A stretch of DNA of 64,000 nucleotides from Lysinibacillus sp. ZYM-1 (GCF_001308875.1 NZ_KQ465111.1:1-64000), one strand, 5' to 3'; counted from the first letter of the stretch, positions 24,327-35,456 are shown. Translations and numbers: made by a program. The notes: generated by a model not told the origin, from the sequence alone.

Positions 24327-25199
24327 GTGACAATTCAATGGTTTCCCGGGCATATGGCGAAGGCCCGACGTGAAGTAACGGAAAAATTAAAGCTTGTCGA
24401 TATCATATTTGAATTAATAGATGCACGTTTACCTTTATCGTCTCGTAATCCAATGATCGACGAAGTCATCAATCAAAAACCGCGTCTTTTAATTTTGAAT
24501 AAGGCGGATATGGCAGACGAGCAAGAAACACGTAAATGGGTAGAATATTTTGCCCAGCGTGGTCATAAAGCGGTAGCAATTAATTCGCTTGAGGGCAAGG
24601 GTTTACAACAAGTAACAAAAGCAGCACAAGAAATATTAAAAGAAAAATTTGAACGCATGAAAGCTAGAGGGATGAAACCTAGAGCTATTCGCGCAATGAT
24701 TGTTGGTATACCTAATGTTGGGAAATCAACTTTAATTAATCGCTTAGCGAAAAAAAATATTGCTAAAACGGGGAATACACCAGGTGTTACAAAAGCACAG
24801 CAATGGATAAAAGTCGGGAAAGAACTTGAGCTATTGGATACGCCAGGAATATTATGGCCAAAATTTGAAGATCAAGAAGTGGGCTTTAAATTAGCTTTAA
24901 CAGGTGCTATTAAAGACACCATCACGAATATGGAAGATTTAGCTGTATACGGCTTACGTTTCCTATCCATTCATTATCCAAAGCGTATGGAGGAGCGTTA
25001 CGGTTTTGGGTTCATCCATGATGATTTGGTTGAAACTTTTGACCATATTGGGAAACTTCGTCGTGTGTTTGGTGCAGGTGGAGAAATTGATTATGATCAA
25101 GTAGCTCAACTAATCGTTCGAGATATTCGTGGATTGCAATTAGGTAAATTAACATTTGATTTTGTGGATGAACAACTAGAAAAAGAAGCAGAACAATAA
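24327..25199 (+). CDS. rbgA: 50S assembly GTPase RbgA
   Basis: 290 residues. Circularly permuted GTPase for late 50S assembly (B. subtilis YlqF). The permuted order is visible: G4 LNKADM near 57-62 precedes G1 GIPNVGKST (127-135), then G3 DTPGI. N-terminal [12 protein letters not shown] is diagnostic; the C-terminal rRNA-binding helical domain follows. Start GTG behind AGGAGGC. Confidence 0.97.
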   Translation: MTIQWFPGHMAKARREVTEKLKLVDIIFELIDARLPLSSRNPMIDEVINQKPRLLILNKADMADEQETRKWVEYFAQRGHKAVAINSLEGKGLQQVTKAAQEILKEKFERMKARGMKPRAIRAMIVGIPNVGKSTLINRLAKKNIAKTGNTPGVTKAQQWIKVGKELELLDTPGILWPKFEDQEVGFKLALTGAIKDTITNMEDLAVYGLRFLSIHYPKRMEERYGFGFIHDDLVETFDHIGKLRRVFGAGGEIDYDQVAQLIVRDIRGLQLGKLTFDFVDEQLEKEAEQ

Positions 25200-25210
25200 T
25201 AAGTATTTGA

Positions 25211-25243
25211 AACTGTCACACCCTCTTTGTGGCAGTTTTTCTT
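25211..25243 (+). terminator. terminator after rbgA
   Basis: AACTGTCACA (25211-25220) / TGTGGCAGTT (25228-25237), 10 bp with one T.G, then a T tract. Confidence 0.8.
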
Positions 25244-25353
25244 TTAGGAATGGTTTTTCCTACCGATAAAGATTATATAGAGGAAAACTAGGAAGCTACA
25301 TAAAATATGAAAATGATATAGATTTAATGAGTAGAAGCAAGAAGGAGTACAAA

Positions 25354-26115
25354 ATGAAAAGTATTAAAGAAATTACAGTTGCATTAAAAAGTGCGGATGA
25401 ATGGCAAGATTGGATGAAGGATATTGCAGAAGATGAACGGGTGAGTGTTCAAAAAGCTTGGCATACGTGGCAAAAGAAACAAGAGAAAAAACGCCAATTA
25501 CTTCAGGAACATCAAGCAAAAGTTGCTTTCGATTTAAGTTATGGGGGAATAGATACATTAATTGCAGGTGTTGATGAGGCAGGACGTGGCCCTCTAGCAG
25601 GACCAGTTGTTACTGCAGCTGTAATTTTACCAACAAGTTGTGAGGCTCTTGTTGGTTTGAATGATTCAAAGCAATTATCGAAGGATAAACGAAATGCCTT
25701 CGCAACTATAATTAAAGAACATGCCATTAGTTATTTTATTCACTTCCAGCCACCTCAACAAATAGATGCACTTAATATTTATGAGGCGACAAAACAATCT
25801 ATGAAGGAGAGTGTGGAATCTTTAACAAGAAAACCTCATGTCGTTTTAGTAGATGCTATGACATTACCTATTGCAATTCCTCAGGATTCCATTATAAAAG
25901 GAGATGCCAAAAGCTTAGCAATAGCAGCTGCCTCTATTTTAGCTAAAACAGCTCGCGATGATTACATGGAACAATTAGACATAGATTTTCCGATGTATGG
26001 CTTTGCACAACATGCGGGTTATGGCACAAAGCAGCATTTAAAAGCACTAGAAGAATACGGACCAACGATTCACCATCGTAAAACGTTCGAGCCGATTAAA
26101 TCCATGTTTGAATAA
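25354..26115 (+). CDS. rnhB: ribonuclease HII
   Basis: 253 residues. Removes ribonucleotides and RNA primers from DNA. Catalytic motif GVDEAGRGPLAGPV is clear, with LNDSKQLSK and the Asp of VLVDAMTLP; a Bacillales-type ~75-residue N-terminal extension precedes it. ATG 25354 behind AAGGAG is chosen over the upstream in-frame ATG 25327, which lacks a ribosome site. Confidence 0.96.
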   Translation: MKSIKEITVALKSADEWQDWMKDIAEDERVSVQKAWHTWQKKQEKKRQLLQEHQAKVAFDLSYGGIDTLIAGVDEAGRGPLAGPVVTAAVILPTSCEALVGLNDSKQLSKDKRNAFATIIKEHAISYFIHFQPPQQIDALNIYEATKQSMKESVESLTRKPHVVLVDAMTLPIAIPQDSIIKGDAKSLAIAAASILAKTARDDYMEQLDIDFPMYGFAQHAGYGTKQHLKALEEYGPTIHHRKTFEPIKSMFE

Positions 26116-26163
26116 TACGTAGCGCCAATTACCGAAGGAGTAATTGATGAAAGGAGTATATAT

Positions 26164-28053
26164 ATGACAGCCACATCATTTAATCCGATTCAAATGCAAC
26201 AAAATCCAATAACGGCAAATAATCAGCCACTAGCCTTAAAACAAGGACAAGTATTTCATGGAACGATTAAAAAATTATATCCGGATCAAATGGCGGAGAT
26301 ACAAGTAGGAAATCAAAAATTTATAGCTAAACTTGAAGTTCCATTAAAGACGGGAGATGCCCATTTCTTTCAGGTAACAGGAACAGATCCACAAACAGAG
26401 TTGAAAGTTGTTACAGGACCGATGACACAAGGCACTTCACCGAGTCAACAAATTAACCAGCTATTAGAAACCATGAATTTGCCCAAGACAGCTGAGATGC
26501 AGCAAATATTAGGGCATTTTATGAAGGAGCAACTACCCATTTCGAAAGAGCAACTTCTACAAGCTGAAATGTGGCTAAAGGCATTACCGGAGGGTGTTTC
26601 GAAAGTGGATGCTTTGCAAACAATTCAAAAAATGATAGAGCTTAAAATGCCAATGACAAATGATGTGTTTCAAGCACTGATTAGTGGACAAAAGACCTCT
26701 GGCATGGCCACTATTATGGAAAACTTTGCTTCACTGTTAGCACGGGACACAGTCTTGCCTGAACATCTTAAACAAAATCTAATGCAACAAGTACAAGCGA
26801 TTGCAAAGCCCTTTGAAGTAGAAACAGGCAGCGTAGTTCTTGCCAGAATTCTAGAAAGTTTAACGAATAATGCTGCGACAACTAGTGAAAAAATGCAAGC
26901 CTTAACGACCTTAAAGGAGTCAGGTATAGTCCCAAATCAAGCCACATTGCAAAATTGGTCAAGCATGAATGATGCGAAAGCTTCTCAGCAGATACAGGTA
27001 GCGGGTCAAGTCGTTCAGACTATAATTGCAACAAAACCTGAAAACGCTGGTCAGCTGATTGAACAGCTTAAATCATGGACAGCGAATCAAAATTTTTTAA
27101 CAAATGATCAAAAGCAACAGATCAATCAGTTGATGGATCGTTTTAATCAGTTACCAGTTACGAAACAAACATTAGAAATTTTTGCTAAACAAATACAAGA
27201 TCATTTATTAAAAGCTTTTACTCAAAATACGTCAGATCATTTATTTACTCAGGACGCAAAAGGACTTTCAGTTAAGGATCATCTTCTATCCTTATTAAAG
27301 CAAGAGGTCGCTTCTCCACTACAAAATGAAGCCTTGATGCGAAATCTTGTAAAAAATAGTATTGATTCTCCACAGCCCTTCATTCAACAAATAGTGTCAC
27401 AAGCAGACGCTCTTGTACAAAATTCGATGGATAGTAAGGCGATGCAGCATGCCATGAAAACGGTATTGAAAAATTTAGGGATTAGCTATGAGGCAACACT
27501 TGGAAATAAGTCAGCGGATTTACAAATGATTGCACATCAATTAAAACCACAGCTCCATACATTATTGCAGGAAACTAATATGACACCGCAATTGAAGGAA
27601 GCTGCAGAAATGCTAATGACGCGAATGAATGGGATGCAGCTATCATCAGGTGAAAATGGACATCAACATCAATTGATTATGCAAGTTCCGCTTGAGTTTT
27701 TCGGTAAAAAGATGGATGCAACATTACAATGGAATGGTCGAATGAAGGATGATGGTAAAATTGATGCCAACTACGCACGGGTATTATTTTATTTACAAAT
27801 GGCATCCATGCAAGAAACGGTCATTGATATGCAGGTTCAAAATCGAGTAGTTACGGTAACGGTCTTTAACGAAAATTCGGAGATTCAATCGCTTGCAGAA
27901 CCACTAAAATCAGCCCTGAAAATAGGGTTGGCAGAAAAAAATTATCAGCTATCTGGCGTTTTTATGAAACAATTTGACAAGGGGCAAACGGCCAAAACAA
28001 GTCCTGTAGTAGAACAGCGAGAGGAACAAAGTGGGGTGGATATCCGCGTATGA
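26164..28053 (+). CDS. ylqG: FliK-like protein outside the flagellar operon (YlqG-type)
   Basis: 629 residues, rich in Gln, Met, Lys and Thr, without signal peptide or membrane segment. The middle is low-complexity helical. The C-terminus (about 490-610: QLIMQVPLEFFGKKMDATLQ ... VIDMQVQNRVVTVTVFNENSEIQSL) resembles the FliK hook-length-control C-terminal domain, which contacts FlhB to switch export specificity. Same position as B. subtilis ylqG. It overlaps by 4 nt with a gene for a stand-alone FlhB-tail-like protein. Function unknown; an export-switch role is inference. Confidence 0.7.
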   Translation: MTATSFNPIQMQQNPITANNQPLALKQGQVFHGTIKKLYPDQMAEIQVGNQKFIAKLEVPLKTGDAHFFQVTGTDPQTELKVVTGPMTQGTSPSQQINQLLETMNLPKTAEMQQILGHFMKEQLPISKEQLLQAEMWLKALPEGVSKVDALQTIQKMIELKMPMTNDVFQALISGQKTSGMATIMENFASLLARDTVLPEHLKQNLMQQVQAIAKPFEVETGSVVLARILESLTNNAATTSEKMQALTTLKESGIVPNQATLQNWSSMNDAKASQQIQVAGQVVQTIIATKPENAGQLIEQLKSWTANQNFLTNDQKQQINQLMDRFNQLPVTKQTLEIFAKQIQDHLLKAFTQNTSDHLFTQDAKGLSVKDHLLSLLKQEVASPLQNEALMRNLVKNSIDSPQPFIQQIVSQADALVQNSMDSKAMQHAMKTVLKNLGISYEATLGNKSADLQMIAHQLKPQLHTLLQETNMTPQLKEAAEMLMTRMNGMQLSSGENGHQHQLIMQVPLEFFGKKMDATLQWNGRMKDDGKIDANYARVLFYLQMASMQETVIDMQVQNRVVTVTVFNENSEIQSLAEPLKSALKIGLAEKNYQLSGVFMKQFDKGQTAKTSPVVEQREEQSGVDIRV

Positions 28054-28352
28054 GCGAAGAAAAATTTACCCGAAAAGAGGCAATTGCGCTTACTTATAAA
28101 ATGGGACAATTCGATAGTCCGACTGTTGTAGCAAAGGGAAAAGGAAAAATTGCGGAGAACATTTTAGCACGTGCAAATGAGCATAATGTGCCGATTTATG
28201 AGGATCCTAACCTTGTACAGTTGCTTGGACAATTAGATTTAAATGAGTCGATTCCTGAGGAATTATATCAGGCAGTAGCAGAGGTTTTTGCCTTTATTTA
28301 TCGTCTAGATCAAGAACATGCGCGAAAATATAGAAAAAATGAAGTATTCTGA
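28050..28352 (+). CDS. ylqH: stand-alone FlhB C-terminal-like protein (YlqH-type)
   Basis: 100 residues corresponding only to the cytoplasmic FlhB_CC part: EAIALTYK..., TVVAKGKGKIAENILARANEHNVPIYEDPNLVQLL, then IPEELYQAVAEVFAFIYRLD. The full FlhB encoded at 56087 has the same blocks after its NPTH cleavage site. Here NPTH is absent and the protein starts about where cleaved FlhB would, so it is like a pre-cut FlhB tail. The ATG overlaps the ylqG stop. Homologues are widespread in Bacilli; role unknown. Confidence 0.85.
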   Translation: MSEEKFTRKEAIALTYKMGQFDSPTVVAKGKGKIAENILARANEHNVPIYEDPNLVQLLGQLDLNESIPEELYQAVAEVFAFIYRLDQEHARKYRKNEVF

Positions 28353-28433
28353 TTATTTTCACAAGCTGTTTTAGTACACAAAATAGAAGAAAGCGTCATA
28401 ATAATAGAGAAAATTCGAACAAAAGACAAAGTG

Positions 28434-28462
28434 TAGACTTTATCAGAATCTTTCGTTAGAAT
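28434..28462 (+). promoter_or_regulatory. candidate promoter for sucCD
   Basis: TAGACT (28434-28439), 17-nt spacer, TAGAAT (28457-28462), about 50 nt before sucC. Confidence 0.45.
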
Positions 28463-28514
28463 AGACTATGTTAGTAAAACAATTCTATGCAAATGTTTGA
28501 TGGGAGGATGTATT

Positions 28515-29675
28515 ATGAATATCCATGAATATCAAGGGAAAGAGATTCTGAGAAAATATGGTGTAGCTGTACCAAACGGAAAAGTTGCTTTTTCCCCTGA
28601 TGAGGCAGTGAAAGTAGCGAAGGAACTTGGCTCAAACGTGACTGTAGTCAAGGCGCAAATTCATGCAGGTGGACGCGGTAAAGCAGGTGGTGTAAAAATC
28701 GCTAAAAACCTTGACGAGGTACGTACGTACGCAAAAGAATTATTAGGGAAAATTTTAGTGACTCATCAAACAGGTCCTGAAGGAAAAGAAGTAAAACGCT
28801 TGTATATTGAAGAAGGTTCTGATATCCAAAAAGAATACTATTTAAGTTTAGTATTAGACCGTGCAACATCCCGTGTTACAGTGATGGGATCGGAAGAAGG
28901 CGGTATGGATATTGAAGAAGTAGCGGAAACAAATCCGGAAAAAATCTTCAAAGAAGTAGTAGATCCTGTTGTTGGATTAACAAGTTTCCAAGCACGTCGT
29001 ATGGCGTTTAATATGAATATTCCAGCAAACCTTGTAGGGAAAGCTGTTAAATTAATGTTAGGTTTATATCAAGCATTTATCGACAAAGATGCATCAATTG
29101 TGGAAATCAATCCGCTTGTTGTAACTGGACAAGGTGATGTAGTGGCACTAGATGCTAAATTTAATTTTGATGCCAATGCATTATATCGACATAAGGATAT
29201 TGTCGAATTACGCGATTTTGATGAAGAAGATCCAAAAGAAATCGAAGCGTCGAAATATGATTTAAGTTATATTTCTTTAGATGGTAACATTGGCTGTATG
29301 GTTAATGGTGCTGGTCTTGCTATGGCGACTATGGACACAATTAGCTACTACGGTGGTAGCCCGGCTAACTTCCTTGATGTAGGGGGCGGTGCAACTGCTG
29401 AAAAAGTAACAGAAGCTTTCAAAATTATCCTTTCTGATCCACATGTTAAAGGCATTTTCGTTAACATTTTTGGCGGAATTATGAAATGTGACATTATCGC
29501 TGAGGGTGTTGTGACAGCTGCTAAAGAAATCGGTTTAGCTGTGCCACTAGTTGTACGTTTAGAAGGTACAAATGTAGAACTTGGAAAAGAAATTTTAAAT
29601 GCATCTGGTTTAAACATCGTTGCAGCGGATTCAATGGCTGACGGTGCACAAAAAATTGTGGGACTAGTAGGCTAA
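28515..29675 (+). CDS. sucC: succinyl-CoA synthetase beta subunit
   Basis: 386 residues. ATP-grasp N-terminal half binds nucleotide; C-terminal half is the CoA-ligase domain. With SucD it interconverts succinyl-CoA and succinate with NTP formation in the TCA cycle. N-terminal [17 protein letters not shown] fixes the start at 28515, 7 nt after GGGAGG; the upstream ATG at 28497 would add six residues spanning that site. [13 protein letters not shown] and [14 protein letters not shown] are family motifs. Confidence 0.97.
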   Translation: MNIHEYQGKEILRKYGVAVPNGKVAFSPDEAVKVAKELGSNVTVVKAQIHAGGRGKAGGVKIAKNLDEVRTYAKELLGKILVTHQTGPEGKEVKRLYIEEGSDIQKEYYLSLVLDRATSRVTVMGSEEGGMDIEEVAETNPEKIFKEVVDPVVGLTSFQARRMAFNMNIPANLVGKAVKLMLGLYQAFIDKDASIVEINPLVVTGQGDVVALDAKFNFDANALYRHKDIVELRDFDEEDPKEIEASKYDLSYISLDGNIGCMVNGAGLAMATMDTISYYGGSPANFLDVGGGATAEKVTEAFKIILSDPHVKGIFVNIFGGIMKCDIIAEGVVTAAKEIGLAVPLVVRLEGTNVELGKEILNASGLNIVAADSMADGAQKIVGLVG

Positions 29676-29692
29676 GGAAGGCAGGGAGAACA

Positions 29693-30595
29693 ATGGCTGT
29701 ATTTATTAACAAAGATACGAAGGTAATTGTACAAGGGATTACGGGCGAAACAGCTCTTTTCCATACGAAGCAAATGCTTGAATATGGTACTAAAATCGTA
29801 GCAGGTGTAACACCAGGTAAAGGTGGACTTGAAATCGAAGGAGTTCCTGTCTTCAATACAGTAGCAGAAGCTGTAGCTGCAACAGGTGCGACAACTTCAG
29901 TTATCTACGTACCTGCTCCATTTGCGGCAGATGCAATCTTAGAAGCTGTTGATGCTGAATTAGAATTAACTATCTGTATCACAGAACATATTCCTGTTCT
30001 CGATATGGTAAAAGTTAAACGTTATATGGAAGGCAAAAAGACTCGCCTAGTAGGTCCAAACTGTCCAGGTGTTATTACAGCTGATGAATGTAAGATTGGT
30101 ATCATGCCTGGCTACATTCATACAAAAGGCCATGTAGGAGTTGTATCTCGTTCTGGTACGTTAACATATGAAGCGGTGCATCAATTAACACAAGCTGGTA
30201 TTGGTCAAACAACAGCTGTTGGAATCGGTGGAGACCCTGTAAATGGTACAAACTTTATCGACGTTCTTGAAGCGTTTAATAATGACCCAGAAACATATGC
30301 AGTAGTTATGATTGGTGAAATCGGTGGTACAGCAGAAGAAGAAGCGGCTGAATGGATCAAAGCAAATATGACGAAACCTGTCGTTGGCTTTATTGGTGGG
30401 CAAACTGCACCTCCAGGCAAACGTATGGGCCACGCAGGTGCTATCATTTCTGGTGGTAAAGGAACAGCTGCAGAAAAAATTAAAGCTATGAACGCGGCTG
30501 GCATTGAAGTAGCAGAAACACCGTCTGTTATTGGTGAAACACTTATTAAAGTAATTAAAGAAAAAGGGCTATACGAAAAGTGTAAAACCCATTAA
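29693..30595 (+). CDS. sucD: succinyl-CoA synthetase alpha subunit
   Basis: 300 residues. CoA-binding Rossmann domain ([13 protein letters not shown]) and C-terminal domain with the phosphohistidine His247 in [17 protein letters not shown] motif present. Starts 17 nt after sucC and ends before a strong terminator, so sucCD is a two-gene unit. Confidence 0.97.
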   Translation: MAVFINKDTKVIVQGITGETALFHTKQMLEYGTKIVAGVTPGKGGLEIEGVPVFNTVAEAVAATGATTSVIYVPAPFAADAILEAVDAELELTICITEHIPVLDMVKVKRYMEGKKTRLVGPNCPGVITADECKIGIMPGYIHTKGHVGVVSRSGTLTYEAVHQLTQAGIGQTTAVGIGGDPVNGTNFIDVLEAFNNDPETYAVVMIGEIGGTAEEEAAEWIKANMTKPVVGFIGGQTAPPGKRMGHAGAIISGGKGTAAEKIKAMNAAGIEVAETPSVIGETLIKVIKEKGLYEKCKTH

Positions 30596-30600
30596 AATGG

Positions 30601-30633
30601 AAGATGTAGCACATTGTGGCTACATCTTTTTCC
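30601..30633 (+). terminator. terminator after sucD
   Basis: Perfect 10-bp stem AAGATGTAGC / GCTACATCTT (30601-30610 / 30619-30628), 8-nt loop, T tract. Confidence 0.85.
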
Positions 30634-30771
30634 TTATTTATACACTGTTTATCTTACTTCACTAAACAAATTCCTATTTACTGTATTGAAACTGACAATT
30701 TTGTGGACGAAGTTGTGTTCGAATTATTATGCGGTCATTTACTTTCTTCTATTATAAAGGAGGTTTGTTGA

Positions 30772-31668
30772 ATGATCCTTGCAGTAGATACACAGAGATT
30801 ACTAGCTTTGCATTATGTATACCCTTTACCTCTTCAAAAACTTCAACAATTATTGTCCCCAGTGAATGTATTAAACACTTTTGAAGAAGCTCATCATGAT
30901 GAAATAGCAAAGGTTTTACAAATATCGGCACGTAAAGCATTGCAAATCTCACAAAGCTTTCGACAAATTATGACAATCCCGTTTGAAGAGGCCTATGCAC
31001 GGGCCAATATTTTCCCCATCCCTTTTAATCATCCTTATTACCCGGCGCAATTATTTGAAATATCCAGTCCTCCTACTGTATTGTATGTGAAAGGTCATTA
31101 TACCCTGTTAACAAACAAGAAACAGATAGCAATTATAGGCTCTAGGAAGGCTACAGCGTATTCAAAAAGAGCGATAGACTTAATAGTGCCACCACTTGTT
31201 CAACGTGGGCATACGGTCGTGAGTGGGCTTGCTAGAGGTGCTGATACAATGGCGCATAAGGCAACAATCAATATGGGAGGGCACACAATTGCTGTGCTTG
31301 GACATGGTTTTCATTATCTCTATCCAAGGGAAAACCAAATACTTGCGGAAGAAATGGCTGATCGACAGTTATTAATGACAGAGTATCCTCCATATATGAA
31401 GCCTGAAAAATGGCATTTCCCGATGCGTAATCGAATCATTAGTGGTTTATCTCAAGCCTTAGTTGTGACAGAAGCTGCGTTAAAAAGTGGGACGCTTATT
31501 ACAACAGAGCTTGCACTAGAGCAGGGGAAGGATGTATTTGTGGTACCAGGACCTATTGATGCAGAACAGTCCAAGGGAACAAATCAATTACTTTTAGAAG
31601 GGGCAATTCCAGTAATGAATGGTCATCAAATCGTTGAAACACTGGACCTCTTTTCTAACAAAAATTGA
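30772..31668 (+). CDS. dprA: DNA processing protein DprA
   Basis: 298 residues. Loads RecA on incoming single-stranded DNA during transformation. Extended Rossmann fold with IIGSRKATAYSKRAID, VVSGLARGADTMAHKA, and KSGTLITTELALEQGKDVFVVPG. AAAGGAGG before ATG. Conserved position between sucD and topA. Its presence suggests competence potential but does not show it. Confidence 0.96.
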   Translation: MILAVDTQRLLALHYVYPLPLQKLQQLLSPVNVLNTFEEAHHDEIAKVLQISARKALQISQSFRQIMTIPFEEAYARANIFPIPFNHPYYPAQLFEISSPPTVLYVKGHYTLLTNKKQIAIIGSRKATAYSKRAIDLIVPPLVQRGHTVVSGLARGADTMAHKATINMGGHTIAVLGHGFHYLYPRENQILAEEMADRQLLMTEYPPYMKPEKWHFPMRNRIISGLSQALVVTEAALKSGTLITTELALEQGKDVFVVPGPIDAEQSKGTNQLLLEGAIPVMNGHQIVETLDLFSNKN

Positions 31669-31675
31669 AAAAAAG

Positions 31676-31702
31676 TTGCATTATCTTAAAATCTGTTATA
31701 CA
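31676..31702 (+). promoter_or_regulatory. promoter for topA
   Basis: TTGCAT (31676-31681) with an extended -10 TG-T-TATACA (31694-31702); spacing to TATACA is 15 nt, or 17 nt to an overlapping TACATT. Confidence 0.45.
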
Positions 31703-31759
31703 TTTTGCAACAGGTAACTTAAAAATTTAGTAAAAGACCTCGCTAAGGGGGAGACATAG

Positions 31760-33838
31760 ATGGCGGATTATTTAGTGATTGTAGAATCACCAGCAAAAGC
31801 AAAAACAATTGAACGTTATTTAGGCAAGAAGTATAAAGTAAAAGCATCGGTGGGACACGTACGAGACCTTCCGCGTAGCCAAATGGGTGTTAGTGCTGAA
31901 AATAACTTTGAACCTAAATATATTACTATTCGTGGTAAAGGACCTATTTTACAGGAATTAAAAACTGCGGCTAAAAAGGTAAAGAAAATCTATCTAGCGG
32001 CCGATCCAGACCGCGAGGGAGAAGCGATTGCTTGGCACCTTGCGACTGCGTTAAACATCGATATTAACTCGGATTGTCGAGTTGTATTTAACGAAATTAC
32101 GAAAGATGCGATTATAGAATCATTTAAAAACCCACGCCCTATTAATATGGATTTAGTAGATGCTCAGCAAACAAGACGTATTTTGGATAGACTTGTTGGC
32201 TATAACATCAGCCCGATCCTTTGGAAAAAGGTGAAAAAGGGTTTATCAGCAGGTCGTGTACAATCTGTAGCGCTGCGCATGATTATTGATCGTGAAAATG
32301 AAATTAAAAACTTCCAACCAGAAGAATATTGGACTATTGAAGGTGCTTTTGAAAAAGGTAAAAAAACATTTGATGCACTTTACTATGGGAATGGTAAAGA
32401 CAAAATTAAGTTAACAAATGAAGAACAAGTAAAGGCAGTTTTAAAAGGTGTCAAAGGCACTGACTTTAATGTTGTCAATGTATCTAAAAAAGAGCGTAAA
32501 CGAAATGCTGCGCCAGCATTTACAACATCTTCGTTACAGCAAGAAGCAGCCCGAAAATTAAATTTCCGAGCTAAGAAAACAATGATGCTCGCCCAGCAAT
32601 TATACGAAGGTATTGATATTGGTAAAAAAGAGGGAACAGTCGGGTTAATCACTTATATGCGTACTGATTCCACTCGTATTTCAGAAACAGCAAAAACGGA
32701 AGCGATTACTTTCATTGAATCGAAGTATGGAAAAGAGTATATTGCAACAGAAATAAAACAGACGAAAAAGGCTTCAAATGCGCAAGATGCCCATGAGGCT
32801 ATTCGTCCAACAAGTACGATAAGAACACCAGATGAATTGAAGGCAGTTCTTAGTCGAGACCAGTTGCGTTTATATCGTTTGATTTGGGAGCGCTTTATTG
32901 CTAGCCAAATGGCACCAGCTATACTTGATACAGTTGCGGTAGATCTTCAAAATGGTGATGTTTCATTCCGTGCGAACGGCTCACAAGTTAAATTCGCAGG
33001 TTTTATGAAACTATATATCGAAGGTACTGATGATCAAACAGAGGAAACGACAAAGCTTTTACCTGAGATGGAAATTGGTGATCTAGTAAAATCGCTTGAA
33101 ATTGAACCTAAGCAGCATTTTACACAGCCACCACCACGTTATTCAGAGGCGCGACTTGTTAAAACAATGGAAGAACTAGGTATAGGGCGCCCATCCACAT
33201 ATGCACCGACCCTCGATACAATTCAGCGCCGTGGCTATGTTGTGTTAGATGCAAAACGCTTTATGCCAACAGAGCTAGGAGAAATTGTACACCAACTAGT
33301 ACTAGAATTTTTCCCTGATATCATAAATATCGAATTCACTGCACAAATGGAACAAGATTTAGATGATATTGAAGAAGGTAGTCGTCAATGGAAGAATATT
33401 GTGGAAGAGTTTTATAAAGACTTTGAAGTCCATGTCAAATATGCAGATGAAGCCATGGAAAAAGTAGTGATAAAAGATGAGCCTGCTGGAGAGGATTGTG
33501 AGCTTTGTGGATCTCCGATGGTCTTTAAGTTAGGTAGATATGGCAAATTTATGGCTTGCTCGAATTTCCCAGATTGCAGAAATACAAAAGCGATTATGAA
33601 ACCAATTGGTGTAAAATGTCCTTCATGTGAAACGGGCGAAATTGTGGAGCGTAAAAGTAAAACAAAGCGTCTATTCTATGGTTGCAATCAATATCCAGAG
33701 TGTGAGTTCGTATCATGGGACAAACCAATTAGTAGACCATGTCCAAAATGTAGTGCATTATTAGTAGAGAAAAAGATAAAAAAAGGTGTGCAAATTCAAT
33801 GTACGAAATGTGACTATGAAGAAGCACCAACACAATGA
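31760..33838 (+). CDS. topA: DNA topoisomerase I
   Basis: 692 residues. Type IA enzyme relaxing negative supercoils. N-terminal Toprim domain ([15 protein letters not shown]), catalytic Tyr299 in TYMRTDSTR, and three C-terminal four-Cys zinc motifs (from CELCG at about 576, CPSCETG and CPKCSA). GGGGGAG site before ATG. trmFO follows closely. Confidence 0.98.
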   Translation: MADYLVIVESPAKAKTIERYLGKKYKVKASVGHVRDLPRSQMGVSAENNFEPKYITIRGKGPILQELKTAAKKVKKIYLAADPDREGEAIAWHLATALNIDINSDCRVVFNEITKDAIIESFKNPRPINMDLVDAQQTRRILDRLVGYNISPILWKKVKKGLSAGRVQSVALRMIIDRENEIKNFQPEEYWTIEGAFEKGKKTFDALYYGNGKDKIKLTNEEQVKAVLKGVKGTDFNVVNVSKKERKRNAAPAFTTSSLQQEAARKLNFRAKKTMMLAQQLYEGIDIGKKEGTVGLITYMRTDSTRISETAKTEAITFIESKYGKEYIATEIKQTKKASNAQDAHEAIRPTSTIRTPDELKAVLSRDQLRLYRLIWERFIASQMAPAILDTVAVDLQNGDVSFRANGSQVKFAGFMKLYIEGTDDQTEETTKLLPEMEIGDLVKSLEIEPKQHFTQPPPRYSEARLVKTMEELGIGRPSTYAPTLDTIQRRGYVVLDAKRFMPTELGEIVHQLVLEFFPDIINIEFTAQMEQDLDDIEEGSRQWKNIVEEFYKDFEVHVKYADEAMEKVVIKDEPAGEDCELCGSPMVFKLGRYGKFMACSNFPDCRNTKAIMKPIGVKCPSCETGEIVERKSKTKRLFYGCNQYPECEFVSWDKPISRPCPKCSALLVEKKIKKGVQIQCTKCDYEEAPTQ

Positions 33839-33857
33839 TAGGAAGATGGTAAGAATC

Positions 33858-35171
33858 ATGACTGAACAAGTAGTAAATGTAATAGGAGCGGGGCTTGCAG
33901 GTAGTGAAGCCGCTTGGCAAATTGCAAAGCGCGGTGTGAAAGTAAGACTTTATGAAATGCGTCCAGTAAAGCAAACGCCTGCGCACCATACAGATAAATT
34001 TGCAGAGCTTGTTTGTTCTAACTCGTTACGTGCAAACGGTTTAACAAATGCTGTAGGTGTTATTAAAGAGGAAATGCGTATTTTAGATTCTGTCATTTTA
34101 AAGGCAGCAGACCAATGTTCTGTGCCTGCTGGAGGAGCATTAGCAGTAGACCGTCATGAATTTGCTGGCTATGTGACAGAGGCAGTGAAAAATCATCCAC
34201 TTGTGGAGGTTATTCATGAAGAAGTTACTGAAATTCCTGAAGGTATAACAGTTATTGCTACAGGTCCTTTAACTTCGAAAGCTTTGGCTGAAAAAATCCA
34301 AGGTTTAACGGGTCTAGATTATTTATACTTTTATGATGCTGCAGCACCAATTATAGAAAAAGATAGTATAGATATGGATAAAGTTTATTTAAAATCTCGT
34401 TACGATAAGGGAGAAGCAGCTTATTTAAACTGTCCGATGACGAAGGAAGAGTTTGATCGCTTCCGTCAAGCTTTAATCGAAGCAGAAGTAGTGCCATTGA
34501 AAGAATTTGAGAAAGAGATTTACTTTGAGGGATGCATGCCAATCGAAGTGATGGCAGCTCGTGGAGAGAAAACAATGTTATTTGGTCCAATGAAGCCAGT
34601 CGGCCTTGAAGATCCAAAAACAGGGAAGCGTCCTTATGCCGTAGTACAACTTCGCCAAGATGATGCAGCTGGTACTCTTTATAACATTGTTGGTTTCCAA
34701 ACACACCTTAAATGGGGCCCTCAAAAAGAAGTACTACAGTTAATCCCAGGGTTAGAGAATGTCGAAATTGTGCGATATGGTGTTATGCACCGCAATACAT
34801 TTATTAATTCTCCGAAAGTTTTAGAGAAAACATACCAACTTCGTGAACGAAAGAATATTTTCTTTGCAGGTCAAATGACTGGCGTAGAAGGATATGTTGA
34901 ATCGGCAGGAAGTGGATTAATAGCTGGTATTAATGCAGCTCGTCAAGCATTGGGACAAGAACCAATTATTTTCCCATTCGAAACGGCATTAGGAAGTATG
35001 GCGCGTTATATAACAGAAGCGCAATCGAAAAACTTCCAGCCAATGAACGTTAACTTTGGTATATTCCCAGAGTTACCACCTGGTCGCCGTTCAAAACCAG
35101 AGCGTGCTGAATTACATGCAACACGCGCAATAAGCGCAATTCATAATTTTGTGAATTCACAAACAATTTAA
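33858..35171 (+). CDS. trmFO: methylenetetrahydrofolate-tRNA (uracil-54-C5)-methyltransferase
   Basis: 437 residues. Folate- and FAD-dependent enzyme making T54 in tRNA. N-terminal FAD motif [22 protein letters not shown] and [20 protein letters not shown] are diagnostic. The frame is open far upstream inside topA, but TAGGAAG at 33839-33845 and homology place the start at ATG 33858. Also known as gid. Confidence 0.96.
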   Translation: MTEQVVNVIGAGLAGSEAAWQIAKRGVKVRLYEMRPVKQTPAHHTDKFAELVCSNSLRANGLTNAVGVIKEEMRILDSVILKAADQCSVPAGGALAVDRHEFAGYVTEAVKNHPLVEVIHEEVTEIPEGITVIATGPLTSKALAEKIQGLTGLDYLYFYDAAAPIIEKDSIDMDKVYLKSRYDKGEAAYLNCPMTKEEFDRFRQALIEAEVVPLKEFEKEIYFEGCMPIEVMAARGEKTMLFGPMKPVGLEDPKTGKRPYAVVQLRQDDAAGTLYNIVGFQTHLKWGPQKEVLQLIPGLENVEIVRYGVMHRNTFINSPKVLEKTYQLRERKNIFFAGQMTGVEGYVESAGSGLIAGINAARQALGQEPIIFPFETALGSMARYITEAQSKNFQPMNVNFGIFPELPPGRRSKPERAELHATRAISAIHNFVNSQTI

Positions 35172-35177
35172 TTGCCA

Positions 35178-35216
35178 AAGGCCTCTAAAAGTTGTTATAC
35201 TCTTAGAGGCTTTTTC
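35178..35216 (+). terminator. terminator after trmFO
   Basis: GCCTCTAA (35181-35188) / TTAGAGGC (35203-35210), T tract after, A-rich before, so it may act in both directions. Confidence 0.8.
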
Positions 35217-35290
35217 TTTTTGTAGACAAAATGCTTGATTAGACGTGTTTTATTATTTTGTATGGAGATTTTCTCAAAAAATAACTATTT

Positions 35291-35323
35291 ACACTTGCTA
35301 TCTTACAAAGATAGGTATAGTGT
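35291..35323. repeat. interrupted inverted repeat before xerC
   Basis: ACACT-tg-CTATCTT (35291-35304), 3-nt loop, AAGATAG-gtat-AGTGT (35308-35323). A perfect 7-bp inner stem and a 5-bp outer stem. It overlaps promoter-like TATAGT (35316-35321). No T tract, so an operator or leader hairpin rather than a terminator. Confidence 0.5.
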
Positions 35324-35456
35324 CAATATGTATGTTTATTAGTGATAGGAAAAAATACAAACTTGTAAGAGATGACAAAGAATTATTTATCCGTTATATT
35401 ACAAGTGTCAGTCATTTGAGAAAATTATTAATAAATTATTGGTGGTGAATCTTTCT

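Noticed and set aside
26164..26200. ylqG as the operon fliK
   Set aside because: A separate fliK with the normal C-domain lies at 46904-48175 between ylxF and flgD.
33786..33857. Extended N-terminus of trmFO inside topA
   Set aside because: The extension lacks a ribosome site and has no counterpart in the family; the FAD motif is correctly placed from ATG 33858.
35245..35448. 67-codon ATG frame between trmFO and xerC
   Set aside because: No ribosome site, Tyr/Ile/Lys-rich translation typical of AT-rich non-coding DNA, and it covers the inverted repeat at 35291-35323.
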